In this document: in pieces, positions 1 to 11,358 of the stretch
Layout of the letters: the number at the start of each line of letters is the position of its first letter
Numbering within the stretch: the stretch's first letter is position 1
Assembly (NCBI GenBank): GCA_047967505.1
Contig: CM106540.1
From: Dipteris shenzhenensis
Taxonomy: Eukaryota > Polypodiophyta > Polypodiopsida > Gleicheniales
DNA length: 64,000 nt
Reading direction: 5' to 3' (one strand)
Notes under the pieces: generated by a model
Database searches by the model: none
Seen by the model: the letters and a program-made list of their open reading frames with translations, nothing else
Told to the model about the DNA's origin: nothing
Program-made: the position numbers and the translations under genes

Positions 1-227
1 ACCATTGTTCCACAAGTTGGTGAAAAGTTGTCACAAAAATTGCATCGTATGCCTATGCGTATAGATATTGGGAGTGATAGAATCATTCTTATTGCCTATT
101 GATGCAAAATCATCACTAGGAAGTGACTGTGTGGTCAAACACCACTTTCGTCAGTTTTGTAGATTTGCACTTGTGAGGCAGAAGTTGTGTTTTTTGCAGT
201 GACAGAATATTTTTGCAGTGTTCTGTA

Positions 228-1195
228 ATGGCGTCTGATGCTCTTTCATAGGTAGTCACTGAAAAGCTTGAGAAGAAAAACTTCCAAGCATGGAAGTTTA
301 GAATGACAAATTTCCTTAAGGGAAAAGGCTATTGGGGGTTCATTACTAGAGTTGAACAAGAACCAGTTATTCCTAATGTTCCCAATCAACAGGAGTTGCA
401 GGCATTCAAAGGATGGCATGAGAGAGCCAGAAAAGTTATGTACTGGCTATCTATCAGTATTTTAGATTCTATGATTGTGCATATTCAGGATGCAAGCACG
501 TTGAAGGAGGCATGGCATACTTCGACAAAAATGTACAGCACAAATATGCAAGCCAAGAAAATGCAGCTCAAGCAGGAGTTGCATAATGTGCAGAGAGAAA
601 ATATGAGCATCAATGACTAGCACATGAAGGTGAAGAAGATTGCAGATGCACTTACTTCCATTGGGTCGCCAGTGGAAGATGATGATTTAGTTCCGGTGAC
701 CTTGAATGGTCTATGAAAGGATTATGCACAATTCTGGACATCCATTGCCATCCGTGAAAAATTTGTTGATTTTGAGGAGTTGATTGCTCTTCTAATTTTT
801 GAAGAGCAGAGAAATGGTGGTGCATCTTCTTTAGGAGGAACTTCAAAAGAAACTGTCTTCTACTCAAATGCTAGAAGAGGTAGAGGCAGAGGTAGAGCAA
901 GCCGCGATGTGGAGGCCGTGGTAGAAATTAGAATATGCAACAAATTCAAGAAAACCAGTCCTATGGAGGAGGACGTGGTAACTTTAGAGGCAGGGGGAGC
1001 CAAAGAGGTCGTGGTGGATGGCAGAGAGACCACAATGTAAACAACAATGTTGAATGCTACTACAGTGGTAAAATGGGTCATATGTCTAAAGAGTGCTACA
1101 AATAGCAGAATGACATCATGAATGGAAAGTTGTAGCAAGGAAATTATGCATCCTCTAGTAGACAGGGTGATGACAGAAATGAGCATTTGTTTATG
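228..1195 (+). pseudogene. Copia-A gag (decayed)
   Basis: Gag-like capsid region, which in copia elements packages the element RNA. The ATG at 228 begins MASDALS and is followed at once by a TAG (249-251). The frame then continues with the copia gag pattern LEKKNFQAWKFRM and the UBN2-type stretch to 620. Further stops occur near 618 and 715. An Arg/Gly-rich linker follows (about 880-1030). The zinc knuckle at 1055-1096 reads CYYSGKMGHMSKEC: its second Cys is Ser, so zinc binding would be impaired. No intact protein can be made. Confidence 0.8.
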
Positions 1196-1204
1196 GTGTA
1201 GCAC

Positions 1205-2580
1205 ATGACCAATTCTATGACAAGTGTAGAAGAAAGCAATGATGTGTGGTATGTTGACTCAGGTGCATCAAACCACATGACAACTCATGCAGAATGGATG
1301 CAGGATGCAAGGAAAATGGAAAGACCAAGATTTGTGGAGACTATGATGATACTGCACATCCTATTGTGCAAATTGGTAAAATTCCTTTGTCTATGTAGGA
1401 TGGGAAAAAGAAATACCTGTCTGATGTATTTCATGTCCCAAATATCACCAAGAACCTGGTTTCTGTTGGTCAAATGGTTGAGCAAGGCTTGCAAGTCAGA
1501 TTTAATCCTCATGGATGCTTTGTTGAGGATATAAAAAATAAAGATCACTTGATAGCAAAAGGGAAGAAGAAGGGTAGGATGTTTACGTTAGATGCAGACA
1601 TGCCTGAATTGAGTGCAGCAATGTTTGCACATGGGACCGATGTAGTTGCAGATATTAATATCTGGCATAAACGCATTGGTCATGTTAATGTACAGTGACT
1701 TAAATTAATGCAGGCCCAAAATATTGTTGCAGGATTGCCTAGGTTCAAGGTTGGAGAAATGTATAAGGTATGTGAAGCCTATCAATTTGGAAAACAGGCA
1801 AGGAAACCATTTCCTAGACATGTTCAAGAGAGTAAGAGGCCATTGGAATTAATCCACTTTGACGTGTGGACTACTAAAGCTGCATCTATTGGAGGCTGTC
1901 ATTATTTTGTCACTTTTATTGATGACTATAGCAGAAAAGTTTGGATGTACTCTATGAAAATGAAAAGTGAAGTGTTTGGACATTTCAAAGCTTTTGAAGC
2001 TATGGTTGAGAAAGAAACAGGCCTGCAAATAAAATGCCTAAGGTCAAATGGAGGGGGAGAGTACCACTCAAATGAGTTTGCAAGGTTCCTACAGGAGCAT
2101 GGCATAAAGCAGCAATATTCATGCAGTCATACCCCACAGCAAAATGGACTTACAAAAGGAAAAACAGGCATATTGGAGAGGTATCTCGTGCCATGCTCAA
2201 TGAAAAAGTCCTGCGAGATTATTATTGAGCTGAAGCAGTTGCTACAGTAGTCTACATAATGAACAGGACTCCCATTGCAGCAATACATGGCATGATGCCA
2301 AAGGAGCGGTATGCTGGTAGGAAACCAGATATTTCTCATTTGAAACTTTTTGGTTGCATTGCCTATGTTCATGTGCCAGATGAGTTGAGATCCAAGTTGG
2401 ATCCAAAAGCTGATAAGTGCATCTTTATTGGTTATTCTCTATAGCAAAAAGGGTATAGATGCTATAACCCTTCTACTCGTAACTTTACAGTGAGCAGAGA
2501 TGTTATTTTTGATGAGATGAGCAGCTGGTATAAACCAGTAAATGTGATTTATGATGTAGATGCATAAAATGGTAATGTGA
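1205..2580 (+). pseudogene. Copia-A protease and integrase (decayed)
   Basis: The aspartic protease motif WYVDSGASNHMT begins near 1247. Frameshifts follow, then the pre-integrase segment (WHKRIGH near 1662, CEAYQFGKQ near 1774). The integrase core has DVWT at about 1861 and FIDDYSR at about 1915. The second catalytic Asp, normally in SDRGGEY, is Asn here (RSNGGGEY near 2041), and the region that should carry the catalytic Glu after TPQQNG is altered. The integrase C-terminal part (FGCIAYVHVPDELRSKLD, near 2350) is recognisable up to the DVIFDE motif near 2500. The integrase is therefore dead by residue loss as well as by stops. Confidence 0.8.
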
Positions 2581-2764
2581 CAGAATTCACAGCAGCAGTC
2601 ACAAAATATTAATGGACCTCTAGTGTCCTCTAGCAGTGGTTCACATACTTCACCATGGATAGGCAGATTGAGATTAGGAGAATCTCCTTAAAGCAATGCA
2701 GATAGTGGTATGCATGTATCACAAAAGGGAAAAGAGAAAGTAGATCTGCTCATGGTTGATGTGA

Positions 2765-3799
2765 ATGCAGGTCACTTTTATGTGCATGGTGAATCCAGTG
2801 GCTCAGAACAGAGCCTTGATGATGAGTTGGGTATCTATTGTTACACTTGGAGTAAGGAAGACAAGGGATGTTTTGAGAGCACCTAGTAGTGAGACTATTT
2901 TGCATAGGTCTACCAGAGTTAAGTATCTTGTGGATAGGCTAAAATATGATGGATTTATAGCCATTCACTATGCCTATATGGTCAAAATGATAGATGAACT
3001 AGAACCGAACCAGAACCCACTTCTTTTGATCAAGCCATGGGAAAAGAAAAATGGGAGAAAGCCATGGATGAAGAAATGGATGCCTTGGAAGAAATGCTAC
3101 ATGGGAATTGGTGCCTTTGCCTAAAGACAAGAATTTAATTGGCTACAAGTGGGTTTATAAGGTGAAGCACAATGCAGATGGTTTCGTGAGTAGATACAAG
3201 GCAAGATTAGTTGTCAAGGGGTATGCACAGACATATGGCATTGATTATGAAGAAACATTCAGTCCGGTTCCAAGGATGGCAACTATAAGAGCAGTCATTG
3301 CTATGGCTACATCAAAGGGATGGTCTTTACATTAGATGGATGTAAAGAATGCCTTCTTGCATGGTGATATGCAAGAAGAGATCCATATGGAGCAGCCACC
3401 AAGTTATGTTCATGCTGTTCACATCCTGAGTTTGTTTGCAGGTTGAAGAAATCCTTGTATGGCTTGAAGCAAGCACCCAAAGCATGGTCTGACAAGATAG
3501 GACAGTATCTTGTTACTACTGGCTTTCAAATTTCCAAGGCAGATTTCTCACTTTATATGAGAAAAATAGAGAAAGGCATTATGCTGCTTGTCATTTATGT
3601 TGATGATTTGATCATCACAGGTGATAGTGATGAAGATATCCTTCATGTGAAAATGCTATTGAAGCAGAAGTTTGAGATGAAGGATTTGGGAGAGTTGTGT
3701 TACTTCTTGGGCATTGAGGTGATTAGATCCACAAGTGGGATATGGCTCTTGCAGAGGCAGTATGAATTGGATATGATATGCTATCCAAATATTAGATGA
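2765..3799 (+). pseudogene. Copia-A reverse transcriptase (decayed)
   Basis: Fragments of the copia reverse transcriptase in several frames. KWVYKVKHNADG and RYKARLVVKGYAQ lie at 3148-3230, MDVKNAFLHGDMQEE near 3340, and KSLYGLKQAPKAW near 3450. The catalytic YVDDLIITG at about 3597 is intact. Breaks between 3105 and 3140, at 3333-3335 and at 3797 prevent a continuous product. The end passes directly into the RNase H module. Confidence 0.8.
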
Positions 3800-4484
3800 T
3801 AGGCTATAAGCCTATTTCAGTTCCTTTGGAGCAGAATGTGAAGCTAAGTGCAGATGCAGGTGAGCTTCTGGAAGACCTTACTATGTACAGATGCATAGTA
3901 GGAAGTTTGATTTATATGACTATTACTAGGCCAGATTTGAGCTATGCTATTGGGTTGGTAAGTCAGTTTATGCAGGCTCCAAGGAAACTGCATTTGGATG
4001 TGGCTAGACACATACTGAGGTATGTGAAGTCCACATTGCAGTATGGACTATTTTATGAGACTGGGGTTCAGATACAGTTGCATGGATACACTGATGTTGA
4101 TTTGGCTGGTAGTATTTTTGATAGATGATCTACCAATGGATATGTGTTTTCTTTTGGGAGTGCTGCAGTCACTTGGAGCAGCAAGAAATAGCCTACAGTT
4201 GCCTTGTCAAGCACAAAGGCTAAGTACAGGGGTGTAGCAATGGCTGCATGTGAGGTAGCTTGGTTGCATAAGCTACTTTATGATATGCATCAGGGGCCAG
4301 TTGTCATTTATTGTGACAACATGAGTAACATACGCTTGGCAAATAACCCAGTCTATCATGTTAGAACAAAGCATATTGAGGTGCATTATCACTATGTGCA
4401 GGAGAAGACTCTAGTAGGTTTTATTGATCTAGTTTATGTCACCACAAAGGATCAGGTAGCTGACAAATTCATGAAGGCATTGGG
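3796..4484 (+). pseudogene. Copia-A RNase H, 5' part
   Basis: Copia RT connection and RNase H: SLIYMTITRPDLSYAIG near 3907 and HGYTDVDLAGS near 4081. The usual SSTEAEY reads SSTKAKY near 4204, so two acidic residues are replaced by Lys. CDNMSNIRLANNPVYH and RTKHIEVHYH follow (4315-4390). The frame is cut at 4484 after FMKALG by the nested LTR element and continues at 6512. Confidence 0.8.
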
Positions 4485-4773
4485 TGTTGGGATATCTCAA
4501 GGTGTATGCCTCAGGCACACCTTATGTTTCTATGTGTGAGTGCTAGAGGCACAGTTAGGTGCCCACAAGCACAGTTAGGTGGTGGAAAAGCCACATAGGA
4601 TGATTGAGTGAATCTAGGAGCAGATTGAGGAGATGATTGAGGAGCTTTGAGGTCATCAGTGATGTCAGTGACCTTGTATGAGGTGCCTACTTAAGGACCT
4701 CTTTCTTCTTCATTCTATAAGCAAGTATTCTGAGTTTGTGTCCACTCTACTCTTTCTTTTCAGTATTCCAACA
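4485..4773 (+). repeat. 5' LTR of nested element
   Basis: 289 bp, TG...CA ends, same sequence as 6218-6506 apart from about one substitution. It follows TSD TTGGG and is followed directly by the primer site. Confidence 0.93.
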
Positions 4774-4787
4774 TGGTATCAGAGCCC
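4774..4787 (+). promoter_or_regulatory. Primer-binding site, initiator Met tRNA
   Basis: TGGTATCAGAGCCC immediately after the LTR. The first 12 bases are the standard copia primer site complementary to the 3' end of plant initiator Met tRNA. Confidence 0.9.
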
Positions 4788-5558
4788 TTTGATCCCCCTT
4801 GAGCCCATTTCTGCCACATCATCATCTTCTTCTTCATCTTCTTCTTCTCCATTTTCCTCTTTCTTCCCAAAATCTTTGAGAGCTTGGTTCTCCATCTACA
4901 AACAGCCATTGCCCAAACCCTCTGAGCTGGAAACTCCTCTAGTATGGGCGAACTTCCACCTGCAAGCAATTGAAGAAAAAACGTCTGTGGTGGCTGCCAT
5001 TCTCCAAACAACGAATTTCTTCTGTTGCTCAATACTCCCTGCATACTCTGCCATTGCCTGAGCCCTCTTAGGAGTAGATGGGCGACCTCAAGACGAAGAT
5101 TTTGAGCCATTTTTCAGGTCATTTGGTTCAGTAACGAGGGAGAAATCGTCAAAACTCAGTTTCAGCCTGTAGCAACTCTCCCGAGCAAAAGTGCACACCA
5201 TTTCGTCCAACCTCTGTGCTGGACCTTCTCTGGTATATGAGCTTTCTTTTGCTTCAGAAAGCCCTCTTTTCCTTGCTTTGAAGAGTGAGCTACAAGCCCT
5301 CCAAGTTTAGCTTTTTAGTTTTGACGGTTTTGGACAAGTTTTTGAAGATGATGCTACATAAAATGCTACTCTAGCATTTCTGGTTTTTTGAAGCTTTCAA
5401 TAACTTCAGTACAAGTGTGGATTCAGTTTTGTTTTGACTTGCTGGACCTGGTTTTGATTGGAAAATGTTTATTTCATCCACTTCTATGAAGCATGTAAGA
5501 AGAAGCATCATTGTTTGAAATCTAGTCACTACTATTTGCTACATTAAGTGCTCATATT

Positions 5559-5846
5559 TTGGAAGTCTTTCAGTTATTTTTGCCTTGTAAGAGAGATAGA
5601 CACTGCCCAATATCTGGGTTAGACCCTCTCATGGCTTGCTTATGCAAAATATGTGAAAAGCCAAAACATAAAGCAATGTCTTGTTATGCTACAAAGGATG
5701 AAAATGTCAATCTGACTTCCTTGTTGAAGATTGCCAAAACAATGGTTGCCAAAAAGGAAGCAACTTCAAAGACAGAAAATGCAAATCTACTTACAGTTAA
5801 TGAGCCTCCACAAGATGAGGCATCCTTTGAAGATTATGCATTTTAA
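5559..5846 (+). CDS. Small ORF with retroviral-type zinc knuckle
   Basis: A 95-residue ORF in the internal part of the nested element. It contains CKICEKPKHKAMSC (residues about 30-43), an exact C-X2-C-X4-H-X4-C zinc knuckle as in gag nucleocapsid. The C-terminal half is rich in Lys/Glu and ends EDYAF. The rest is unrecognised. It may be the residue of gag after deletion of pol, or a retained RNA-binding product. Expression is not shown; the purine tract and 3' LTR start about 360 bases downstream. Confidence 0.45.
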   Translation: MEVFQLFLPCKRDRHCPISGLDPLMACLCKICEKPKHKAMSCYATKDENVNLTSLLKIAKTMVAKKEATSKTENANLLTVNEPPQDEASFEDYAF

Positions 5847-6206
5847 ATTATCTCTATGTATGCTCCAGATCACTCTTTTTATGTCAAGGTACTCAGCCTG
5901 GATAGTCCTCCAAAATGAATGAAAATAAATTATTGTGTGTTGTGTTTTGTAAACACCTCTGGTCACCTTATGATGTAGGCCATGTGTATGTTTTGTTCCA
6001 TGGTACCTCCTGCAGACATTGTGTGCATGTACATGCAGGGGAGATAACCATTGGAAGGTCTGTTTGTATCCCTTTGTTTACCTTACACCCAAGGAAACCC
6101 TTGCTAGCATGAGAACCTAGCCATAGATTTATCCTTGACCACCATGAGATGGCATGAGAAACTATGAGACTAGATGTATCCTTGACATAGCCTGAGGCAT
6201 CTCCTT

Positions 6207-6217
6207 GAGGGGGGGTT
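6207..6217 (+). promoter_or_regulatory. Polypurine tract of nested element
   Basis: GAGGGGGGG followed by TT directly before the 3' LTR, the expected plus-strand primer. Confidence 0.8.
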
Positions 6218-6506
6218 TGTTGGGATATCTCAAGGTGTATGCCTCAGGCACACCTTATGTTTCTATGTGTGAGTGCTAGAGCCACAGTTAGGTGCCCACA
6301 AGCACAGTTAGGTGGTGGAAAAGCCACATAGGATGATTGAGTGAATCTAGGAGCAGATTGAGGAGATGATTGAGGAGCTTTGAGGTCATCAGTGATGTCA
6401 GTGACCTTGTATGAGGTGCCTACTTAAGGACCTCTTTCTTCTTCATTCTATAAGCAAGTATTCTGAGTTTGTGTCCACTCTACTCTTTCTTTTCAGTATT
6501 CCAACA
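6218..6506 (+). repeat. 3' LTR of nested element
   Basis: 289 bp, near-identical to 4485-4773, followed by TSD TTGGG (6507-6511). Confidence 0.93.
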
Positions 6507-6511
6507 TTGGG

Positions 6512-6580
6512 TGCAGAGAAGCTGTGCAAGTTCAGAGACCTGCTTGGTGTGCAAGAATTGGGATTGAGCTTGAGGGGGAG
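6512..6580 (+). pseudogene. Copia-A RNase H C-terminus and purine tract
   Basis: After the nested element the frame resumes as AEKLCKFRDLLGV and then ELGLSLRGSV, the usual C-terminal end of copia pol. GAGGGGGAG at 6572-6580 is the Copia-A purine tract. Confidence 0.75.
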
Positions 6581-6905
6581 TGTTGAGATATCGAGCTCCA
6601 CTCGTGATATGCCAGGGTGACCGTTGTGCATTTATGTCACCGACTTGTTAGCTGCAGATGCAGTTGGTACACCGCCCATGAATAATAACTGGATGACAGC
6701 TATCTTTACGTACTCTAGTTAGTGGCTCAGTTAGTATGCCACCTTAGCTAGTTGAGTTTGGTTTGAGACCCACATATAGGGTTCACCTATTCCTTTTGTA
6801 CCAAGAGAGAGAGTTCTTTTGGCTTTCACAACTAAGAAGAGAAAAACTGTTTTCAGCCTCCACCTTTGTGTGTATTCCCCCATTGTGTATGTGAGAAAGC
6901 TACAT
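6581..6905 (+). repeat. 3' LTR of Copia-A (right end uncertain)
   Basis: Starts TGTTGAGATATC directly after a purine tract. It contains a TATA-like CACATATAGGG near 6770. The end is set provisionally at a CA near 6904. Confidence 0.55.
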
Positions 6906-7948
6906 GTGAGACTCCTTACTTATCTCCCACTCTCTTCACAACCCAACCCACCCAACAATCCGCCCAACCTCCTCTTCCTCAGACAATACTGCCCGACTAC
7001 TCATCCAATGCTTCCAACACCACCACCGCATAGCACGCACCCACCCAGTCCATCACCTCTAATGCTCCGATCGACCTCCCCGATGAAGCCTTCAACATGC
7101 TGCTCAAAGCAGCACATTTTCTACAAAGCACTGACATCGCGACTCCTACAGGCTCCATAGAGCCAGACACCATGCCGCTTGTCGATGATGAAGCTTCGCC
7201 ATCCCCACAAAGGTCTCCCCCTGAAGATGTTCATTGGCATCCAGACTTGCAATCCTTCCAAGAGTTACCGGATAGTGCACTAATTCACCATTGGAAGCAC
7301 CAGCTCTAGGGCTCCAACCTCCACCTCTATGAAATTCTGGAGGTGCACCCCCTCACACATTTCATAGCGTAGTCATTCGACGACTGGCGCTGCGCGCATA
7401 CCAAGGGCACAAGAGGAGGATATAGCCTTGTCCTTGATGCCCTGTACATGCGACTGATGCAGATGCCGATCTACAACCAAATTGGCGGATCCCATTTTTG
7501 AAGTTGGAGAAAATTTGGTGCTACTACTATAGCGCGCCCATCGATCGTTGAGTCCACCCACTCTACATGCCCATGGAACGACGTTGGACTTGGGCTACCT
7601 TTCGAGCTCTCGCAATAGGACCCCAATGTGTTGTACAATTTTCCTAAGTACAACTTTCCAAAAGAAATGACGTAGGAGGGTTTTTGCTTCCACCTCCAGT
7701 CATTCAATGACACCTATGGCTCAGTGCCAGATCCAGCCGTAGTTGCAGCTATCCATTTCAACCCCTCATCATCTTACTCCTCCACGATCTTCCCACCCAC
7801 AGCCACCCCATCGATGACCGCATCCACAATCTGACCAACCAGATTATCTTCAATCCTGACGTCGGTCCAACTCAGTTCTAGGACCTCCGCCTCTACCTCT
7901 GCATCCCTAATCTCCACGAGCATCACCTCCACACTTACGAGGATATGC
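6906..7948 (+). other. Unrecognised coding-like relic
   Basis: GC-richer than its surroundings and Pro/Ser/Thr-rich in translation. An open stretch from about 7059 to 7307 includes LPDEAFNMLLKAAHFLQ and ends at a TAG. A second frame, with several stops, continues to about 7950 (for example SFNDTYGSVPDPAVVAA near 7700). It lies just upstream of a gypsy integrase fragment and could be part of that element, but no motif supports this. I cannot assign a function. Confidence 0.25.
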
Positions 7949-8332
7949 ATGCCACCCATTTTTGGAAGTATTGTTTGTACCTTGCTTGCCTCATGTCAAG
8001 GCAGCTGGACTGCTATGCCATCCTGCAGCCAACAGTCTAATCAATTCTACTATGGGAATTACAAGGTCCTTTATGCCATCAACGATGTGACCTACAAACT
8101 TGCTCTCCCACCAGAATTGATCATTCATAGTGCGTTTCATGTGTCTCTTTTAAGGTGCTTCCATGTTGACAATTGTTTTGGCAACAAGGTTCCCACTTGT
8201 TTTGGCAATGTATGCCCGACGATTGACTCGGAGGTGATTTTGAAATGCCAGATGCTAAGGGGACACGTTGAATTCTATGTCAAGTTTAGAGGTAGGCCCA
8301 TGACTAAATGCCATCGAGGCATTCATGATTGA
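7949..8332 (+). pseudogene. Ty3/gypsy integrase C-terminus and chromodomain fragment
   Basis: The translation contains YKLALPPELIIHSAFHVSLLR at about 8095-8157. This is the hallmark of the chromovirus integrase C-terminal domain (L.LP.....H.VFHVSLL). It is followed by EVILKCQMLRGHVEFYVKFRG, which fits the start of a chromodomain that ends after RPMTKCHRG without the remaining aromatic and helix region. No RT, RNase H or LTR of this element is visible in the window, so it is an isolated fragment. Chromodomains steer integration towards marked chromatin. Confidence 0.6.
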
Positions 8333-9044
8333 ACAAAATCATCAGCTAGTTTTTTATTTCTATAATTCTCTATGAAAATCCATTGTAAATGACTTTGTGT
8401 GTAACAAGGTGTTCCACCTCTACTCAACTTTTGTAAGTCCCCCCATTATGAGGAGAAGGCACTATTGAGTTTGAGGATAGTAGTGTAGCGAGTGTGCGAC
8501 CACTCATTCAGGGTGTTCCTGAATTGGGTTAGAATCTTGGGTGCATTTGTGGCCACCCATTTGAGTCAATCTTGCTTAACACTCTCATGCTTGAGATGAA
8601 GCTCAAGCTCTCTCAAGGTGAGGTGAGTGTATGGGAGTGACGTCTCTCAAGGCTTTGGCATCTTAGCTTGCACATTGTTTCAATAACAAAGTTCCAGTTC
8701 TCTTTTGGTATTTGGTGTGCTCCACTTGTATTTATAAAACTTCCTTCCCCAATAGGGTTGCCAAATGTTAATATGAATTTATCGCCACCCCTTGGTGACC
8801 CCAATACCTGATGCTTGGTATGTGCAGATGCTTGGTGGGAAAGTAGGGTGCTTGGTGTGGAATATTCATTCTCTTGCACTCCGAGTCATGCTTGTTGTGA
8901 AAGAACTACTTGATGTCTGACTATATGAGGATAGATGTTGTTCTATCAGGGGATTGTACCAGCATGGGCAAAACCATATGAAGATGGGCAAATGAGTGGC
9001 CACAAAAAAATACGAGTGATGCAAGACAACCAAATAGCAAGCCG
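8333..9044. other. No gene seen
   Basis: No recognisable protein. It contains an imperfect palindrome CTTGAGATGAAGCTCAAG near 8591. It may include the LTR of the adjacent gypsy fragment, but no paired LTR is present. Confidence 0.4.
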
Positions 9045-9197
9045 ATGGGTCAATGTTTTCTTGGGTGTAGCCAATTGATGAACTATTTTTGGGGCCATTT
9101 TGGGGCTGCGACGCGATGTGCTCTTGGGGGAATTTTGCATAGACCCGACTCTCATTGGAAATTTTCTTGACATCATGATGCCACACTAGCGTAATAA
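9045..9197 (+). repeat. Dispersed repeat, related to 50238-50405
   Basis: Shares a series of blocks in the same order with 50238-50405: CTTGGGTGTAGCCAATTG, GGGGCCATTTTGGGGC, GCGATG, AATTTTGCA and GACATCATGA. It ends where the truncated Copia-B reverse transcriptase begins. Confidence 0.7.
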
Positions 9198-9637
9198 ATG
9201 GTACCACGCTCATGGGGCCTGTTTCAGTCCGTAAAGTGCCTTCTTTAGTTTGCAGACTTTACCTTCTGAACCAGGGATCTCAAAACCTAGTGGTTGTTCC
9301 ACGTATACCTCCTCCTTGAGATCTCCATTCAGAAAGGTGGATTTCACATCCATATGAAACACGGGCCAACTTCCCTGGGCAGCTAAAGCCAAAACACTAT
9401 GAATTGTGGTTAGTCGAGTTGTGGGAGCAAAAGTATCTTGATAATCAAAACCATGTACCTATGCAAATCCTTTTGCCATGAGCCATGAGCCTTGTACTTA
9501 TCCAACATGCCGTCGGACTTGTACTTGGTCTTGTACACCCACTTGGTTCCGATTACCTTGCATTTTGGTGGTCGATCCACAAGGTCCCAAGTGTTGTTCT
9601 CCATTATGGAGCCATACTCTGACTGCATAGCCTCCAT
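9198..9637 (-). pseudogene. Copia-B reverse transcriptase, N-terminal part
   Basis: Minus-strand RT fragments. Near 9637-9480 it reads NTWDLVDRPPKCKVIGTKWVYK, the copia RT start; near 9392-9210 it reads FHMDVKSTFLNGDLKEEVYVEQP and ALYGLKQAP. The next codon is TGA where the family has CGA (Arg), followed by AWYH, a change expected from CpG deamination. The catalytic YVDD block is absent because the element ends at about 9198. Confidence 0.85.
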
Positions 9638-9958
9638 CCACCTATCATCGCCCTATGCCTCTTCAAGACACTTGGGTTCATCAGCACAGATCACTTCTGT
9701 CATCAAAGCATAGTTGACCAAGTGTTCCTGTGCCCTTCTTTGCTCCTCTAATCTCTTGGACCGGCGGTATTTAAATGGTTCCTCCTCAATGGTTGGAGGT
9801 TCTCTGCCATCCAAAAGCTACTTTACCCACTTTGGGAATGGCCGTTGCCGTTGTGGTTTTGTAGGCCCTTCTTCATCTTCTTTGTCTTGAATCCTCCCAA
9901 GCACTGTTGGGGGAGTTCGATCTGCTATTGGTGGTGGTACTAGATGGATATCCTGGTC

Positions 9959-10872
9959 CTAGTTGTCTGGGAAGGAAGCATCCTCCTCCAATTGATGCGG
10001 TTGTTTTGAGAAGACCACATCGTGACTTACAATTACCTTCTTGGTAACAGGGTTATAGAGATGGTAACCCTTCGCCTCTTCACTGTAGCCCAAGAAAATA
10101 CACTTTTGGCTCTTCGGTTCCCATTTGGTCCTAGTAGCATCAGGGACATGCACAAAATAGTCACATCCAAAAACTCTGAAATGTGCAGCTGAAGGTTTCT
10201 TACCAGAAAAGGCTTGCAGTGGAGTCATCCCATTCACAGCCTTTGTGTAGCTACGATTCAGGATGTAAACTGCAATGTTACATGCTTCAGCCCAGAAAGT
10301 CTTTGGCAAATCTTTCCCTTTCATCATACTCCGACCCATTTCACAGATGACGTGCATCTTGCATTCTGCTACTCCATTTTGCTGTGATGTATGTGGCGGG
10401 GGTTTCTGCCTCTTGATTCCGTGACTTTTGTAGTAACTTTTGAATTCAGTTGATGTGAACTCTCCACCTCTGTCTGATCTCAACTTCTTCACCTTCCTCC
10501 CCGTTTCTTTCTCGACCATTACATACCATTCCTTGAACCTACTAAAAGCCTTGTCTTTAGTCTTCAGGAAGTATATCCATATCCTTCTACTGTAGTCATC
10601 GATCAGCATCATGAAGTAGTAGGAACCACCCAAAGCTTCTGTCTCCATCTTTTCGCAAAGGTCCGTGTGAACAGCTCTAGAGGAGCCTTTGCCCTACTGG
10701 CCTCTTTAGGAAAGGGCTGCCGATGCTGCTTGCCCATCATGCAAGCTTCACATACATCCGGCAGATCTGAAATTTCCGGTAGGTCTGAAATCATTCCACT
10801 TTTATGCATCTCCTTCAATGAACTAAGGTATAGATGACCAAACCTCTCATGCCATAGCTTATTGTTCTTCAC
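9959..10872 (-). pseudogene. Copia-B integrase
   Basis: Minus strand. The pre-integrase part has LWHERFGHLYLSSLKEM and CEACMMGKQHRQPF (10872-10700). The core has LIDDYSRRIWIYFLK and SDRGGEF with its Asp, and a Glu-bearing segment near 10365 that reads NGVAECKMHVI, so the Arg after Glu is Cys. The C-terminal part includes FGCDYFVHVPDATRTKWEP and VIVSHDVVF. A frame change occurs near 10640 between the two segments, where LELF should continue into HTDLCEKM. Confidence 0.85.
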
Positions 10873-10989
10873 ATCTGCTCGAGCACTAAAAGCTAAGAGT
10901 TCGTAAATGTTGTTGCACCGTGTATCAACGACCTTTCCTTGAAGATCCAGGATCTGTGCACTATTCTTATCGAATTGAACTTTGAGGTC

Positions 10990-11250
10990 TCAATCCGTGA
11001 TCGTAGAAACGGACAACAAGTTCCTCTTGATATCTGGTACATAAAGAACATCGGACAACTCTTTTACAACTCCATCTGACTTGAGAGCAATCATATCTTT
11101 TCCTTTTGCTGGACATTTTGCATCATTGCCGACTGCTACCAGGATGTCATTCCCTACCGGCTGTAGAGAGGTATACCAATCCTTCCGACTGGTCATGTGG
11201 CGCGATGCACCACTATCAATGATCCACGGTTCATCCGCAGGTACATGAAC
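10990..11250 (-). pseudogene. Copia-B protease region
   Basis: Minus-strand reading through 11225-11195 gives an IDSGASRHMTS-type aspartic protease motif. It is followed by KDWYTSLQPVGNDILVAVGN and VLYVPDIKRNLLSVSTI, the conserved linker before the integrase. Single stops break it from gag and integrase. Confidence 0.75.
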
Positions 11251-11358
11251 TACCTCCGTGCAAATCTCCTCAATTGCGACGAATAGCTCTACTGGTACTG
11301 CCCGTGTGCTATTGCTGGACTCTTTCTTTACTCCGTTCTTCTCATTTGCAATCTTCTT

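Larger units (their letters stand above)
4485..6506 (+). mobile_element. Nested non-autonomous LTR retrotransposon (2022 bp)
   Basis: Complete element with two 289-bp LTRs, both TGTTGGGATATC to TTCCAACA, apparently differing at one site (C/G near 4552 versus its mate). It has a primer site for initiator-Met tRNA, a purine tract before the 3' LTR and a perfect 5-bp target duplication TTGGG (4480-4484 and 6507-6511). It lies inside the RNase H frame of Copia-A, whose sequence resumes exactly after the second TSD. It has no protease, integrase or RT, so it would depend on proteins from another copia element. Near-identical LTRs indicate a recent insertion. Confidence 0.93.
1..6905 (+). mobile_element. 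Copia-A: decayed Ty1/copia element, split by a nested element
   Basis: Rightward Ty1/copia element whose 5' LTR and primer site lie before the window. The order gag, protease, integrase, reverse transcriptase, RNase H is that of copia. Coding sequence runs to 4484, is interrupted by a 2022-bp insertion, and resumes at 6512 with the last RNase H residues. A purine tract ending at 6580 and an LTR starting TGTTGAGATATC at 6581 follow. Every domain carries stops or shifts, so this is an old copy. Positions 1-227 are leader without a visible ORF. The right end near 6905 is a guess, because no second LTR is present for comparison. Confidence 0.85.

Noticed and set aside
4678-5061. 127-residue ORF at the start of the nested element
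   Set aside because: Begins inside the LTR and reads through the primer site; Ser/Phe-rich composition without motif.
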